In this document: piece by piece, positions 42,579 to 51,885 of the stretch
Numbering within the stretch: the stretch's first letter is position 1
Layout of the letters: every line of letters begins with the position of its first letter
Assembly: GCF_900156545.1 (NCBI RefSeq)
Contig: NZ_FTNW01000002.1
Coordinates: forward strand, 1 to 64,000
DNA from: Aquipseudomonas alcaligenes
GTDB taxonomy: Bacteria; Pseudomonadota; Gammaproteobacteria; Pseudomonadales; Pseudomonadaceae
Reading direction: 5' to 3'
Length of the DNA stretch: 64,000 bases
Notes under the pieces: model-generated
Database searches by the model: none
The model's input: the letters and a program-made list of their open reading frames with translations, nothing else
Told to the model about the DNA's origin: nothing
Program-made: the position numbers and the translations under genes

Positions 42579-43417
42579 TGAGACTGTTCCTGCGGTTGCG
42601 GGGGTACGTCGGCGGCCTGCAGCTGCTGGGCCTTCCAGCGCTCCAGGTTGCGCTGTAGAAGGGTTTCCGGCAGGCCGGCGGCGGTCAATTCTGTCATTTT
42701 TTTCGCCAGCTGTCCGCGCAGCCAGGGGTCGTTGCAGGCCGAATCGTGCGCCAGGGTCAGGTACAAACCCTCGCTGGAAATCGGCGGCTCCAGTGTCTCC
42801 AGGCTCTCCAGCATGCCCTGGGTGCCGGCCAACGCTATGCCTGGGTAACGTTCGTGGAGCACATAGTCACTACGCCCCAGCAGCAACTTCTGGAAGGCCT
42901 GGAGCAGGCTAGGCGCCTCTTCCACGTTGAGGTTGGCCTTGGCGAAGGCATCGAACTGCTGGCCAAAACTGTTGTGCACGAGGGTGCCGCCGGTTCGCCC
43001 GCGCAGGTCCTCCCAACCGCTGTAAGGGAAGCCCTGGTCTTTGCGCACCCAGACCACGCTGGGGCTGCTGAAGAAGGCCGGGTGCACGTAGTCCATGTAC
43101 TCCAGGCGTGGCAGCGTGAGCGCGGCTCCGGCCAGCAGATCGACCCGACCGGTACGGACCTCGTCCTGGGCGCGGGACCAGGGGCCGGTATAGAGAATCT
43201 CGATCTTAACACCCAATTGCTCGCCGATTAGCGTCAGCAGGTCGGCATTGGCGCCGATCAGGTGCTGCGGGCTCTGCGGGTCACGCCACAGATAGGGGGC
43301 ATGCTCTGGATTTCCGGTAGCCACCAGGCGCTCGCACTTGCCAGCCGCCGAAGCGAAACTGGGCAGCAAGGCCAGGAGCGCCAGGCCGATGAGGTTCAAT
43401 GTCCGCATTTTTTGCAT
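42575..43417 (-). CDS. Periplasmic solute-binding protein family 3
   Basis: 280 aa. A signal peptide (about 1-24, ending SFASA) precedes a bilobed SBP_bac_3 domain (GANADLLTLIGEQLGVKIEI, GRVDLLAGAALTLPRLEYMD). There is no ABC permease or ATPase gene nearby, so it may act as a sensor or scavenger rather than a transporter component. I use the ATG at 43417; an ATG three codons later is equally possible. The open frame upstream to 43465 is not signal-like. Confidence 0.85.
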   Translation of the reverse strand: MQKMRTLNLIGLALLALLPSFASAAGKCERLVATGNPEHAPYLWRDPQSPQHLIGANADLLTLIGEQLGVKIEILYTGPWSRAQDEVRTGRVDLLAGAALTLPRLEYMDYVHPAFFSSPSVVWVRKDQGFPYSGWEDLRGRTGGTLVHNSFGQQFDAFAKANLNVEEAPSLLQAFQKLLLGRSDYVLHERYPGIALAGTQGMLESLETLEPPISSEGLYLTLAHDSACNDPWLRGQLAKKMTELTAAGLPETLLQRNLERWKAQQLQAADVPPQPQEQSQ

Positions 43418-43515
43418 CTGAAACACCGCTGTTCTCGTGGCAGGCACAGGTGCTGCCCGCATCATGCTAGCGTACCAAGCATGTCTAATAATTATTAGCG
43501 ATAAGGATTCGCCCC

Positions 43516-44442
43516 ATGAAAAAGCTCGTCCTCGGTATCGCCCTGCTGCTGGCCTGTGCGGCTGGCGCCCTCTATCTGTACCCTGGCGCGCTGGTCGCCA
43601 GCATGAAGTTCATCGAGCGCCAGCAGGCCGGTCTCTCCCCGCGCGAGATACAGGTCGATGGGCTGACCATACATTACTACGAAGGCGGGCCGACGCAGGG
43701 TGAAACTCTGCTGATGGTCCACGGATTCGCCGCCAGCCGCGACAACTGGCTGCGCTTCGCCCGCTACTTCACCCACCGCTACCATGTACTGGCGCTCGAC
43801 CTGCCGGGGTTCGGCGAGAGCAGCCGAGCGGATATCAGCTACGACGTCGCCAGCCAGGCCGAGCGGGTTCGCGCCTTCGCCAATGCCCTCAAGGTCGAAC
43901 GACTACACCTGATTGGCAACTCTATGGGCGGGCACATATCAGCCCTGTATGCCGCACGCCACCCCGAACAGGTGCTGAGCTTGGCACTGTTTGACAATGC
44001 CGGCGTCACCGCACCGCACAAGAGCGAGATGATCCAGCTCCTTGAGCGCGGCGAGCCCAACCCTCTGGTGGCACGCAACGCGGAAGAGTTCGATGCGCTA
44101 CTGAACTTCGTGTTCGTGAATCCACCGGCACTGCCGGATTCGCTCAAGCGCCACTTCGCCGAACAGTCGCTGGCCAACCGCGAACACCATGAGCGCATCT
44201 TCGCCCAGCTGCGCGAGCGCTATGTGCCGTTGGAGCCAGAGCTGCCCAAGATCCAGTCGCCTACCCTACTGCTGTGGGGAGACAAGGACCGCGTGCTGGA
44301 TGTCTCCAGCATCGAGGTGATGAAGCCGCTGCTGAAACAGCCGAGCGTGGTGATCATGCAGAACTGCGGTCACGCACCGATGATCGAGCGCCCCGAGGAG
44401 ACGGCCCGGCACTACCAGGCGTTCCTCGACAGCCTGAAATAG
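43516..44442 (+). CDS. plaF: Membrane-anchored phospholipase A, PlaF-like
   Basis: A 308-aa alpha/beta-hydrolase with a single N-terminal membrane anchor (about 1-28). The nucleophile is Ser136 in IGNSMGGH; Asp258 in WGDKDRV and His286 in NCGHAPM complete the triad, close to the reported PlaF residues. PlaF remodels inner-membrane phospholipids in Pseudomonas. The synteny with etfA/etfB and ETF-QO supports the assignment. A strong bidirectional terminator separates it from etfA. Confidence 0.87.
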   Translation: MKKLVLGIALLLACAAGALYLYPGALVASMKFIERQQAGLSPREIQVDGLTIHYYEGGPTQGETLLMVHGFAASRDNWLRFARYFTHRYHVLALDLPGFGESSRADISYDVASQAERVRAFANALKVERLHLIGNSMGGHISALYAARHPEQVLSLALFDNAGVTAPHKSEMIQLLERGEPNPLVARNAEEFDALLNFVFVNPPALPDSLKRHFAEQSLANREHHERIFAQLRERYVPLEPELPKIQSPTLLLWGDKDRVLDVSSIEVMKPLLKQPSVVIMQNCGHAPMIERPEETARHYQAFLDSLK

Positions 44443-44454
44443 CCGCACCTGGAA

Positions 44455-44489
44455 AACAAGAAACCCGCTCATCGAGCGGGTTTCTTGTT
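44455..44489. terminator. Bidirectional terminator between plaF and etfA
   Basis: A perfect 16-bp stem: AACAAGAAACCCGCTC (44455-44470) pairs with GAGCGGGTTTCTTGTT (44474-44489) across a 3-nt loop. A and T runs flank the GC core, so it serves both convergent genes. Confidence 0.92.
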
Positions 44490-44505
44490 GGCGCGGGAAA
44501 CGGGA

Positions 44506-45435
44506 TCAGACCAGTTTCTCGAGCTCCGGTACGGCTTCGAACAGGTCAGCCACCAGGCCGTAGTCAGCCACCTGGAAGATCGGGGCTTCTTCGTCCTTGT
44601 TGATGGCGACGATGACCTTGGAGTCCTTCATACCGGCCAGGTGCTGGATGGCACCGGAGATGCCGACCGCGATGTACAGCTGCGGCGCGACGATCTTGCC
44701 GGTCTGGCCGACCTGCATGTCGTTCGGCACGAAGCCGGCGTCGACGGCGGCGCGGGAGGCGCCGACGGCAGCGCCCAGCTTGTCGGCCAGGGCGTACAGG
44801 TGCTTGAAGTTGTCACCGTTGCCCATGCCACGGCCGCCGGAGACGACGATCTTGGCAGCGGTCAGTTCCGGACGGTCGGACTTGGCCAGCTCTTCGCCAA
44901 CGAAGGACGACTTGCCGGCGTCGCCGCCAGCAGCCACGGCTTCGATGGCAGCGGAGCCGCCTTCGGCAGCAGCGGCGTCGAAGCCGGTGCCACGTACGGT
45001 GATCACTTTCACGGCAGCCGAGGACTGCACGGTAGCGATGGCGTTACCGGCATAGATTGGGCGCTTGAAGGTGTCGGCGCTTTCAACGGCGATGATCTCG
45101 GAGATCTGGTCGACATCCAGAGCAGCGGCGACGCGCGGCAGGATGTTCTTGCCGTTGCTGGTAGCGGCAGCCAGGATGTGGCTGTAGCCCTTGCCCAGTT
45201 CGGCAACCAGCGGAGCGACGTTTTCCGGCAGCTGGTTGGCGAAGGCGGCGTTGTCGGCGACCAGTACCTTGCTCACGCCAGCGATTTTGGCAGCGGCTTC
45301 GGCAGCCGCACCGGCGTTGGCGCCAGCGACCAGAACGTGAATGTCACCACCGATTTTCTGCGCGGCGGCCACGGTGTTCAGGGTGGCAGCGGCCAGAGCG
45401 GCGTTAGTGTGTTCAGCAACAACCAAGATAGTCAT
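44506..45435 (-). CDS. etfA: Electron transfer flavoprotein alpha subunit
   Basis: 309 aa. Family N-terminus ([20 protein letters not shown]) and the C-terminal FAD domain ([49 protein letters not shown]). EtfA carries FAD and with EtfB passes electrons from acyl-CoA and other dehydrogenases to ETF-quinone oxidoreductase. Its ATG directly follows the etfB TAA, indicating translational coupling. Confidence 0.98.
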   Translation of the reverse strand: MTILVVAEHTNAALAAATLNTVAAAQKIGGDIHVLVAGANAGAAAEAAAKIAGVSKVLVADNAAFANQLPENVAPLVAELGKGYSHILAAATSNGKNILPRVAAALDVDQISEIIAVESADTFKRPIYAGNAIATVQSSAAVKVITVRGTGFDAAAAEGGSAAIEAVAAGGDAGKSSFVGEELAKSDRPELTAAKIVVSGGRGMGNGDNFKHLYALADKLGAAVGASRAAVDAGFVPNDMQVGQTGKIVAPQLYIAVGISGAIQHLAGMKDSKVIVAINKDEEAPIFQVADYGLVADLFEAVPELEKLV

Positions 45436-46185
45436 TTAGATTACCTTCGCCTCGTTCTTCAGTTTCTCGACCAGTTCAGCCACGGACTTGACCTTGATGC
45501 CGGCGCTGCGGGCAGCAGGCGCTTCGACTTTCAGGGTCTTGACGGTGGAGGTGGTGGAAACGCCCAGGGCGTCCGGAGTCACCACGTCCAGCGGCTTCTT
45601 CTTGGCTTTCATGATGTTCGGCAGCGACGCGTAGCGCGGCTCGTTCAGGCGCAGGTCGGTGGTGACGATCGCCGGCAGGGCCAGGGCGACGGTCTGCAGG
45701 CCGCCGTCGATTTCACGGGTCACGTTGACCTTGTCGCCAGCCACTTCGACCTTGGAGGCGAAGGTGCCCTGGGCGAAGCCGGTCAGGGCGCCCAGCATCT
45801 GGCCGGTCTGGTTGTTGTCGCTGTCGATGGCTTGCTTGCCCATGATGACCAGTTGCGGCTGCTCCTTGTCGACCACGGCCTTCAGCAGCTTGGCCACGGC
45901 CAGGGAGTTCAGCTCTTCGTTGGTCTCGACCAGGATGGAACGGTCAGCGCCCAGGGCCAGGGCGGTGCGCAGTTGTTCCTGAGCGGCGTTCGGGCCGATG
46001 GTGACGACGACGATCTCGCTAGCGACGCCCTTCTCTTTCAGGCGAACGGCCTCTTCCACGGCGATTTCGCAGAAGGGGTTCATCGACATCTTGACGTTGG
46101 CGAGGTCGACGCCGGAGTTATCCGCTTTGACGCGGACTTTGACGTTGTAGTCGACCACTCGTTTGACAGCTACAAGAACCTTCAT
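45436..46185 (-). CDS. etfB: Electron transfer flavoprotein beta subunit
   Basis: 249 aa. Family N-terminus ([20 protein letters not shown]), the AMP-binding region and the ETF-beta signature ([20 protein letters not shown]). The start at 46185 gives the family N-terminus; GAGGAA lies upstream. First gene of the etfB-etfA operon, divergent from the ETF-QO gene across 324 bp that carry a PsrA-like operator. Confidence 0.98.
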   Translation of the reverse strand: MKVLVAVKRVVDYNVKVRVKADNSGVDLANVKMSMNPFCEIAVEEAVRLKEKGVASEIVVVTIGPNAAQEQLRTALALGADRSILVETNEELNSLAVAKLLKAVVDKEQPQLVIMGKQAIDSDNNQTGQMLGALTGFAQGTFASKVEVAGDKVNVTREIDGGLQTVALALPAIVTTDLRLNEPRYASLPNIMKAKKKPLDVVTPDALGVSTTSTVKTLKVEAPAARSAGIKVKSVAELVEKLKNEAKVI

Positions 46186-46387
46186 GGATTCCTCGTTACT
46201 CTCCGGTGAATAAGAATGTCGCCAAGGCAAGCCTGGCCGGTGATGCAGGTCGGCCGGAACCGACGGTCAGCCCATACGGCAAACGCAAAACCGCCCGTAT
46301 CTTGACCGGAACGCCTTTTTCGGTCAACACGAAAAACCGCCCTTTTATCTGGCGCCAGCCCTTGCGCTATGAGGCTTTGAGAAAATT

Positions 46388-46401
46388 CAAACAAACGTTT
46401 G
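46388..46401. promoter_or_regulatory. PsrA-like operator between etfBA and ETF-QO
   Basis: CAAACAAACGTTTG fits the PsrA consensus G/CAAAC-N2-4-GTTTG/C, here with N4. It lies just upstream of the -35 of the ETF-QO promoter. PsrA is a TetR-family regulator responsive to long-chain fatty acids, and the P. aeruginosa etf genes are reported PsrA targets. The broader 12-bp palindrome is at 46391-46402. Confidence 0.75.
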
Positions 46402-46403
46402 TA

Positions 46404-46432
46404 TTGGACGCCAGAGGGTCTGTATATATAAT
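46404..46432 (+). promoter_or_regulatory. Sigma-70 promoter of the ETF-QO gene
   Basis: -35 TTGGAC (46404-46409) and -10 TATAAT (46427-46432) with a 17-bp spacer, about 80 bp upstream of the start codon. The PsrA-like site abuts the -35. Confidence 0.8.
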
Positions 46433-46509
46433 GCCCAGCGCGCAGGCCAGAGAAAGCCTAGCCAAGCCAGATCAACAACACCGAAGAAGCCTTGAGTAGG
46501 AGATTCTCT

Positions 46510-48165
46510 GTGGAACGCGAATTTATGGAATTCGACGTCGTCATCGTCGGCGCCGGCCCTTCCGGCCTGTCCGCTGCCTGCCGACTGAAGCAGAAGGCCG
46601 CTGAAGCCGGCAAAGAAATCAGCGTCTGCGTGGTCGAGAAGGGTTCCGAAGTCGGCGCTCACATCCTCTCCGGTGCGGTCTTCGAGCCGCGCGCCCTGAA
46701 CGAACTGTTCCCCAACTGGAAGGAACTGGGCGCCCCGCTGAACACCGAAGTCAAGCGCGACGACATCTATCTGCTGAAGAGCGCCGACAAGGCTGCCAAG
46801 GTGCCGAACTTCTTTGTGCCCAAGACCATGCACAACGAAGGCAACTACATCATCTCCCTCGGCAATCTGTGCCGCTGGCTGGCCCAGCAGGCCGAAGCCC
46901 TGGGCGTCGAGATCTACCCGGGCTTCGCCGCCCAGGAAGCGCTGATCGACGAGAACGGCGTGGTGCGCGGCATCATCACCGGCGACCTCGGCGTGGACCG
47001 TGAAGGCCACCCGAAAGAGGGTTACTACACCCCCGGCATGGAACTGCGCGGCAAGTACACCCTGTTCGCCGAAGGCTGCCGTGGCCACATCGGCAAGCAG
47101 CTGATCAAGAAGTTCAACCTGGACAGCGAAGCCGACGCCCAGCACTACGGCATCGGCATCAAGGAAATCTGGGACATCGACCCGGCCAAGCACGAGCAGG
47201 GCCTGGTGGTGCACACTGCCGGCTGGCCGCTGTCCGACGAGAACCCGGGCGGCTCCTTCCTCTATCACCTGGAGAACAACCAGGTGGTGGTCGGTCTGAT
47301 CGTCGACCTGTCCTACTCCAACCCCTTCCTGTCGCCGTTCGACGAGTTCCAGCGCTACAAGCATCACCCGGTGATCGCCCAGTACCTGGAGGGCGGCAAG
47401 CGTGTGGCCTACGGTGCTCGCGCCATCTGCAAGGGCGGCCTGAACTCGCTGCCGAAGATGGTCTTCCCGGGCGGCGCCCTGATCGGCTGCGACCTCGGCA
47501 CCCTGAACTTCGCCAAGATCAAGGGCAGCCACACTGCCATGAAGTCCGGCATGCTGGCCGCCGAGGCCGTGGCCGACGTGCTGCTGGCAGACGGCCAGGG
47601 CGGCGACCTGCTCAATGGCTACGTCGATGGCTTCAAGGCCAGCTGGCTGTACGACGAGCTGTTCCGTAGCCGCAACTTCGGTGCTGCCATCCACAAGTTC
47701 GGCGCCATCGCCGGCGGTGCATTCAACTTCATCGACCAGAACATCTTCGGCGGCAAGATTCCGGTCACCCTGCACGATAACAAGCCGGACTACGCCTGCC
47801 TGAAGCCGGCGGCCGAGTGCCAGCGCATCGAATATCCGAAGCCGGACGGCAAGCTGAGCTTCGACAAACTCTCCTCGGTGTTCCTCTCCAACACCAACCA
47901 CGAGGAAGAGCAGCCCTGCCACCTGAAGCTGACCGACGCCAGCATTCCGCTGTCCGTCAACCTGCCGAAGTTCGATGAGCCGGCACAGCGCTACTGCCCG
48001 GCCGGCGTGTACGAAGTGGTGACTCAGGAAGACGGCGAGAAGCGCTTCCAGATCAACGCGCAGAACTGCGTACACTGCAAGACCTGCGACATCAAGGATC
48101 CGTCCCAGAACATCACCTGGGTGGCTCCGGAAGGCACCGGCGGCCCGAACTACCCCAACATGTAA
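46510..48165 (+). CDS. Electron transfer flavoprotein-ubiquinone oxidoreductase
   Basis: 551 aa. An FAD site (VVIVGAGPSGLSAACRLKQK), a quinone-binding/membrane-surface region and a C-terminal [4Fe-4S] motif with Cys in NCVHCKTCDIKDPSQNI. It oxidises reduced ETF and passes electrons to ubiquinone. I use the GTG at 46510 because it gives the Pseudomonas N-terminus (MEREFMEFD) and follows TAGGAGA at good spacing. A TTG at 46492 is in frame but adds a non-family extension. A terminator follows. Confidence 0.97.
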   Translation: MEREFMEFDVVIVGAGPSGLSAACRLKQKAAEAGKEISVCVVEKGSEVGAHILSGAVFEPRALNELFPNWKELGAPLNTEVKRDDIYLLKSADKAAKVPNFFVPKTMHNEGNYIISLGNLCRWLAQQAEALGVEIYPGFAAQEALIDENGVVRGIITGDLGVDREGHPKEGYYTPGMELRGKYTLFAEGCRGHIGKQLIKKFNLDSEADAQHYGIGIKEIWDIDPAKHEQGLVVHTAGWPLSDENPGGSFLYHLENNQVVVGLIVDLSYSNPFLSPFDEFQRYKHHPVIAQYLEGGKRVAYGARAICKGGLNSLPKMVFPGGALIGCDLGTLNFAKIKGSHTAMKSGMLAAEAVADVLLADGQGGDLLNGYVDGFKASWLYDELFRSRNFGAAIHKFGAIAGGAFNFIDQNIFGGKIPVTLHDNKPDYACLKPAAECQRIEYPKPDGKLSFDKLSSVFLSNTNHEEEQPCHLKLTDASIPLSVNLPKFDEPAQRYCPAGVYEVVTQEDGEKRFQINAQNCVHCKTCDIKDPSQNITWVAPEGTGGPNYPNM

Positions 48166-48184
48166 TTCGAGCCTCGACGAAGAA

Positions 48185-48207
48185 GCCGCCGCAAGGCGGC
48201 TTTTTTG
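48185..48207 (+). terminator. Terminator of the ETF-QO gene
   Basis: GCCGCC (48185-48190) pairs with GGCGGC (48195-48200) across GCAA, followed by six T. Confidence 0.92.
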
Positions 48208-48292
48208 TGCACGCACAGTTGCAAACTGGCGCTTTTCAGGGCGAGGTCGAAACCGCATCATGCCCGGCATCCCGACCAGGCCAGGAACCCTC

Positions 48293-49510
48293 ATGATCGG
48301 CAAAGTCTCTCTCGACCGACTGCACTCGGCAGGCATGGCCGTGCTGTCTCTCGGTCTTTTCATTCAGCTCAGCGGCCTGCTCTTCAACAACGATGACAGC
48401 CGCTATGCCACGCAGATTCACCTGCTGCTGTTTCTACCCGCGCTCCTGCTTTGGGCTGCCGAAAAGTTCGACTGGGGCATGTGGCGACAACCCAGCGCCT
48501 ACCTGCTGCTGGGCTTGCTCGGTTGGGTCTTGCTGCGCGGCAGCCTGGGTGCAGACAGCGACAAGCCGCCGCACTACTGGCTGAAGATTGGTCTGTTCAT
48601 ACTGCTGTATGTCTTCAGCATCCACCGACTCTTGATCGCCGGCAGCCTCAGAAAGTCGTTGCTGGCCGCCATCATCGTCAGTGCACTGGCAGCCTGGCTG
48701 ACCCTCTTCTATCAGTTCGGCGTGCTCGACAAGCCGTTGTCCTATGCCGAACTGCGAACCTATGGACGGCTGTCTGAACTCGGCTGGGGAGGCTTCGCCG
48801 ATCTCTCGCATCCGATCATCGCTGGCCTGTACTTCGGCCTGTTCGCGTTACTCCTGCTCGGGCTGATCGTCGAGTTCGAGCCACGCTGGCCAAGTCTGAT
48901 CATCGCCTATGCGGGCCTGGCAGGTCTGTTGTTCTACGTCCTGCTGACCTTCTCGCGCGGCGCCTGGTTCGCCACTCTGGCCGGCGGACTGGTGCTGCTC
49001 CTGCTGTCACCCAAACCGCGCGCACGACAATTGCTGGGGCTCGGCATATTGATACTGCTGGCGATGCTCCTCATCTTCCAGACCGAACTGCAGAGCGAAC
49101 TTCGCCAGGGCACCAGTCAACGCGGCCCCATCTGGCAAAACTGGCTGGATCGATTGCCCGAGTTCTGGCTGTACGGCGACGGAGCCGGCAAACCACTGGT
49201 TTACACCTACCCGTGGGGCGATACCGTCTTTCACGCCCACAGTCTGTATCTGCAGCTTTGGTACGAGTACGGCGTGATCGGCGCCGGGTTGTTCGCAGCA
49301 ATGCTGTGCGCGCTGCTGCTCAAGGGCTGGCAGCTGCGCCGGCAGCGCGAGGCGCGCATTGGGCTGGCCGCACTGGTCTTCGCTGTGGTGGCGATGGTCT
49401 CGGACATCTATGCCCTCTTCCATCGCCCCAGCCCCTACTGGGTGATTGTCTGGCTACCGATCGGCTTCCTCATCGCACTGCGACGCCACCCCGATCAGAC
49501 ACCCCCGTAG
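48293..49510 (+). CDS. O-antigen ligase/polymerase-like membrane protein
   Basis: 405 aa with about 11 hydrophobic segments and a hydrophilic periplasmic loop near residue 275-325 (RQGTSQRGPIWQNWLDRLPE, then HAHSLYLQLWYEYGVIG). This is the WaaL/Wzy_C layout; the loop His-Ser region is typical of O-antigen ligases. It would join a glycan to lipid A-core or polymerise repeat units. I use the ATG at 48293 after AGGAA; the ATG at 48260 lacks a ribosome site. Convergent with the UDP-GlcNAc 2-epimerase gene, overlapping it by 16 nt. Confidence 0.82.
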   Translation: MIGKVSLDRLHSAGMAVLSLGLFIQLSGLLFNNDDSRYATQIHLLLFLPALLLWAAEKFDWGMWRQPSAYLLLGLLGWVLLRGSLGADSDKPPHYWLKIGLFILLYVFSIHRLLIAGSLRKSLLAAIIVSALAAWLTLFYQFGVLDKPLSYAELRTYGRLSELGWGGFADLSHPIIAGLYFGLFALLLLGLIVEFEPRWPSLIIAYAGLAGLLFYVLLTFSRGAWFATLAGGLVLLLLSPKPRARQLLGLGILILLAMLLIFQTELQSELRQGTSQRGPIWQNWLDRLPEFWLYGDGAGKPLVYTYPWGDTVFHAHSLYLQLWYEYGVIGAGLFAAMLCALLLKGWQLRRQREARIGLAALVFAVVAMVSDIYALFHRPSPYWVIVWLPIGFLIALRRHPDQTPP

Positions 49511-50583
49511 CGGGCGCGCAGAACGTCGAGTATCCGCTGATAGGCGCGCCCATCACCAAAGGGATTGCTCCAGGTCACCCGAGCCTCCAGCAGTGCATGG
49601 GCGGCCTCGATCAGCCGCGCAGGCTCGCCGTCCGGAACCAGGCATGCCCCACCGGTTTCCAGGCTTTCCGGACGCTCGGTATTGGCCCGCAGAACCAGGC
49701 AGCGGCGACGCAGCACGCAGGCCTCTTCCTGCATGCCGCCACTATCGGTCAGCACGAGTGCGGCGCCCTGCATGAGAGCCAGCATGTCCAGATAGCCGAC
49801 AGGTTCGATCGCACGGAGGCGCCCCATGCCCAGCACCACTGCACGGTTCTGCTGGCTCAAACGGGGATGCAGGGGAAAGATCACCGGGCGATCCAGCACG
49901 TCGGCCAAGCCCTGCACGGCATGCATCAATCGGGCGAAATGCTGCGGATCGTCGGTATTGGAGGGGCGGTGACAGGTCAGCAACAGATACCCCTCCTGCT
50001 GCACGCCCAGCGTTTGGTAAATGGCTGATCGCTCGCTGACCGCAGGCGCGTAATGCAGCGCTGCATCGTTTCCGGTATTGCCGGTGACATGAACGCCTGC
50101 ACCGGAGATTCCCTCGCGCGCCAACAACTCGACCTGCAATGGAGAGGGGCAGAACCATAGACTGGAGAGATGGTCCAGCAGTACACGGTTGTTCTCTTCG
50201 GGCATGCCCTTGTCGAAACTGCGCAGACCGGCCTCGATGTGCGCCACCTCGATACCCGCCTTGCTGGCCGCCAGACCGCCCGCAAGTGCGCTGTTGGTAT
50301 CACCCTGCACGATGACGCAGTCAGGCCGCACCTCGCGCAGAATCGGCTCGATGCCCAGCAGCATGCGCCCGATCTGCTGACTGGCCGCCCCGGAACCCAC
50401 CCCCAGGTTGTAATGAGCGCCGGGCAAGTCGAACTCCGTGAAGAACTGGCCGTCCATCAGGGCGTCGTAGTGCTGATTGGTGTGAATCAGCGTGTAAGAC
50501 ACTCCCTGGCGGACGCAGGCGGCCAGCATCGACGAGAGTTTGATGATTTCAGGGCGCGTGCCCAATACGAACGCGAGATGCAT
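49495..50583 (-). CDS. UDP-GlcNAc 2-epimerase (WecB-like)
   Basis: 362 aa. Family motifs: FVLGTRPEIIKLSSM (about 6-20), VIVQGDTNSALAGGLAASKA, HIEAGLRSFDKGMPEENNR, VTGNTGNDA and LTDSGGMQEEA. It would convert UDP-GlcNAc to UDP-ManNAc, a precursor for surface polysaccharides. I use the ATG at 50583 (MHLAFVLGTRPE); the longer frame to 50712 is not family-like. It is downstream of, and on the same strand as, two glycosyltransferase genes. Confidence 0.9.
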   Translation of the reverse strand: MHLAFVLGTRPEIIKLSSMLAACVRQGVSYTLIHTNQHYDALMDGQFFTEFDLPGAHYNLGVGSGAASQQIGRMLLGIEPILREVRPDCVIVQGDTNSALAGGLAASKAGIEVAHIEAGLRSFDKGMPEENNRVLLDHLSSLWFCPSPLQVELLAREGISGAGVHVTGNTGNDAALHYAPAVSERSAIYQTLGVQQEGYLLLTCHRPSNTDDPQHFARLMHAVQGLADVLDRPVIFPLHPRLSQQNRAVVLGMGRLRAIEPVGYLDMLALMQGAALVLTDSGGMQEEACVLRRRCLVLRANTERPESLETGGACLVPDGEPARLIEAAHALLEARVTWSNPFGDGRAYQRILDVLRARYGGV

Positions 50584-50799
50584 GCATTTCCTTGGTACTA
50601 GGCCAGCACTAATGCTGAATCGTTTCGAGCGGGCGCATCGACTGCCCGCACTGGTTTTCCACTCGGAACGCCCGACAACACGCCGCGAGCAGCCGCAGGG
50701 TAACGCCGCCATCGATGATGCTCACATGGCCATGCTGCGCCTGCAGAACATCGACAGTCCAACGCGCCTGGAATGCCGGCGAGACGCGGGCTGTCATGG

Positions 50800-51885
50800 T
50801 CAGCGCGCTTCCTGGCCAGCCGCCGATACAGCCCGACTTGCCAGGTCGACATAACATGCCGCCAGCCGGGGCGCCTGCCCACTCCAGGTAAACTGGCTAC
50901 GCACCCTCTCACGCACCTGCTCCGGCACCTGCCGCTGCGCAGTGGCATATGCACAGCGGGCCAGAGCCGGCACATCGCCCATCGGGAACAGCGCATCCCA
51001 GCCAACCGCATCCAGAATGGCGCGGTTACCCTCGATGTCCGAACAGGTGATCGGCACCCCAGCCAACAGCGCCTCCAGAACCACCGTCGGCATACCCTCG
51101 CGCGCGGATGCCAGAACCATGCTGTCGCAACCGGCCATCATGGCGGCGGCGTCATCATCGTCCTGCCACCCAAGGAAGCGCACACGCTCCGTGATACCCA
51201 GTTGCCGAGCGAGCGCCAGCAGAGGCTCGCGTTCATCGCCACGCCCAATGACATGCAGCACGGCATCCGCCAGGCAGGGCTCGACCAGAGCCTTGAGCAC
51301 ATCATCCAGGCGCTTGATGGGGTCCAGTCGCCCGATCGACAACAACGCGGGCCGCCCCTCCAGAGGCGCTGCGGCAGAGCGGCACAGCGTACGCTGCGCA
51401 TCAATACAGTTGGGGACGATCATCACGCGCCGGGCTTTGAGACCACGCTTCGCCACGTCGTCGATCCAGCCCTCGTGCAGCAGCACCAGGGTGCCGGCAA
51501 TATGCAGCAGAACACGCTCCGCCGTCAGGTCCCATACGCGCTTGAACGCGCGCACCAGCCACGAGCCGCCGTCATAGTAACAATGAGGGGTGTACACCAC
51601 AGGCACCCGACGCAAGCGGGCCAGCAGCGCAGCACACAACACCAGCGGCGTGCGCGAACCGTGCAAATGCACGACATCACAGTGACTCAGGCAGCCCCAG
51701 AGCCGGCGGTAACCACCCCGTACAACAGGGAACGGCGCTTGCCCCTCGCCCACCTGGGGCGCAAGCATGCTCAGGGTCACCGAGGGATCATCTCGCAGCG
51801 CTTGCGCCAAGCCCTGAACATGCCGGGCAACACCGCTGTATAGCGGCTGATACTCCTTGCTCACGAAGAGCACACGAACCTTCAT
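50800..51885 (-). CDS. Glycosyltransferase family 4
   Basis: 361 aa, GT-B fold: N-terminal acceptor domain with YSGVARHVQGLAQAL; C-terminal nucleotide-sugar domain with LLSIGRLDPIKRLDDVLKAL and the donor-binding SAREGMPTVVLEALLAGVPI (EX7E). Donor and acceptor are unknown. The start overlaps the stop of the upstream 426-aa gene by 4 nt. A 216-bp gap without a recognisable gene separates it from the 2-epimerase gene. Confidence 0.9.
   Translation of the reverse strand: MKVRVLFVSKEYQPLYSGVARHVQGLAQALRDDPSVTLSMLAPQVGEGQAPFPVVRGGYRRLWGCLSHCDVVHLHGSRTPLVLCAALLARLRRVPVVYTPHCYYDGGSWLVRAFKRVWDLTAERVLLHIAGTLVLLHEGWIDDVAKRGLKARRVMIVPNCIDAQRTLCRSAAAPLEGRPALLSIGRLDPIKRLDDVLKALVEPCLADAVLHVIGRGDEREPLLALARQLGITERVRFLGWQDDDDAAAMMAGCDSMVLASAREGMPTVVLEALLAGVPITCSDIEGNRAILDAVGWDALFPMGDVPALARCAYATAQRQVPEQVRERVRSQFTWSGQAPRLAACYVDLASRAVSAAGQEAR

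Noticed and set aside
50584..50799. Possible small gene between the GT4 and 2-epimerase genes
   Set aside because: Open frames here have no good start or ribosome site and overlap neighbouring genes out of frame; only a possible promoter or remnant could be argued.
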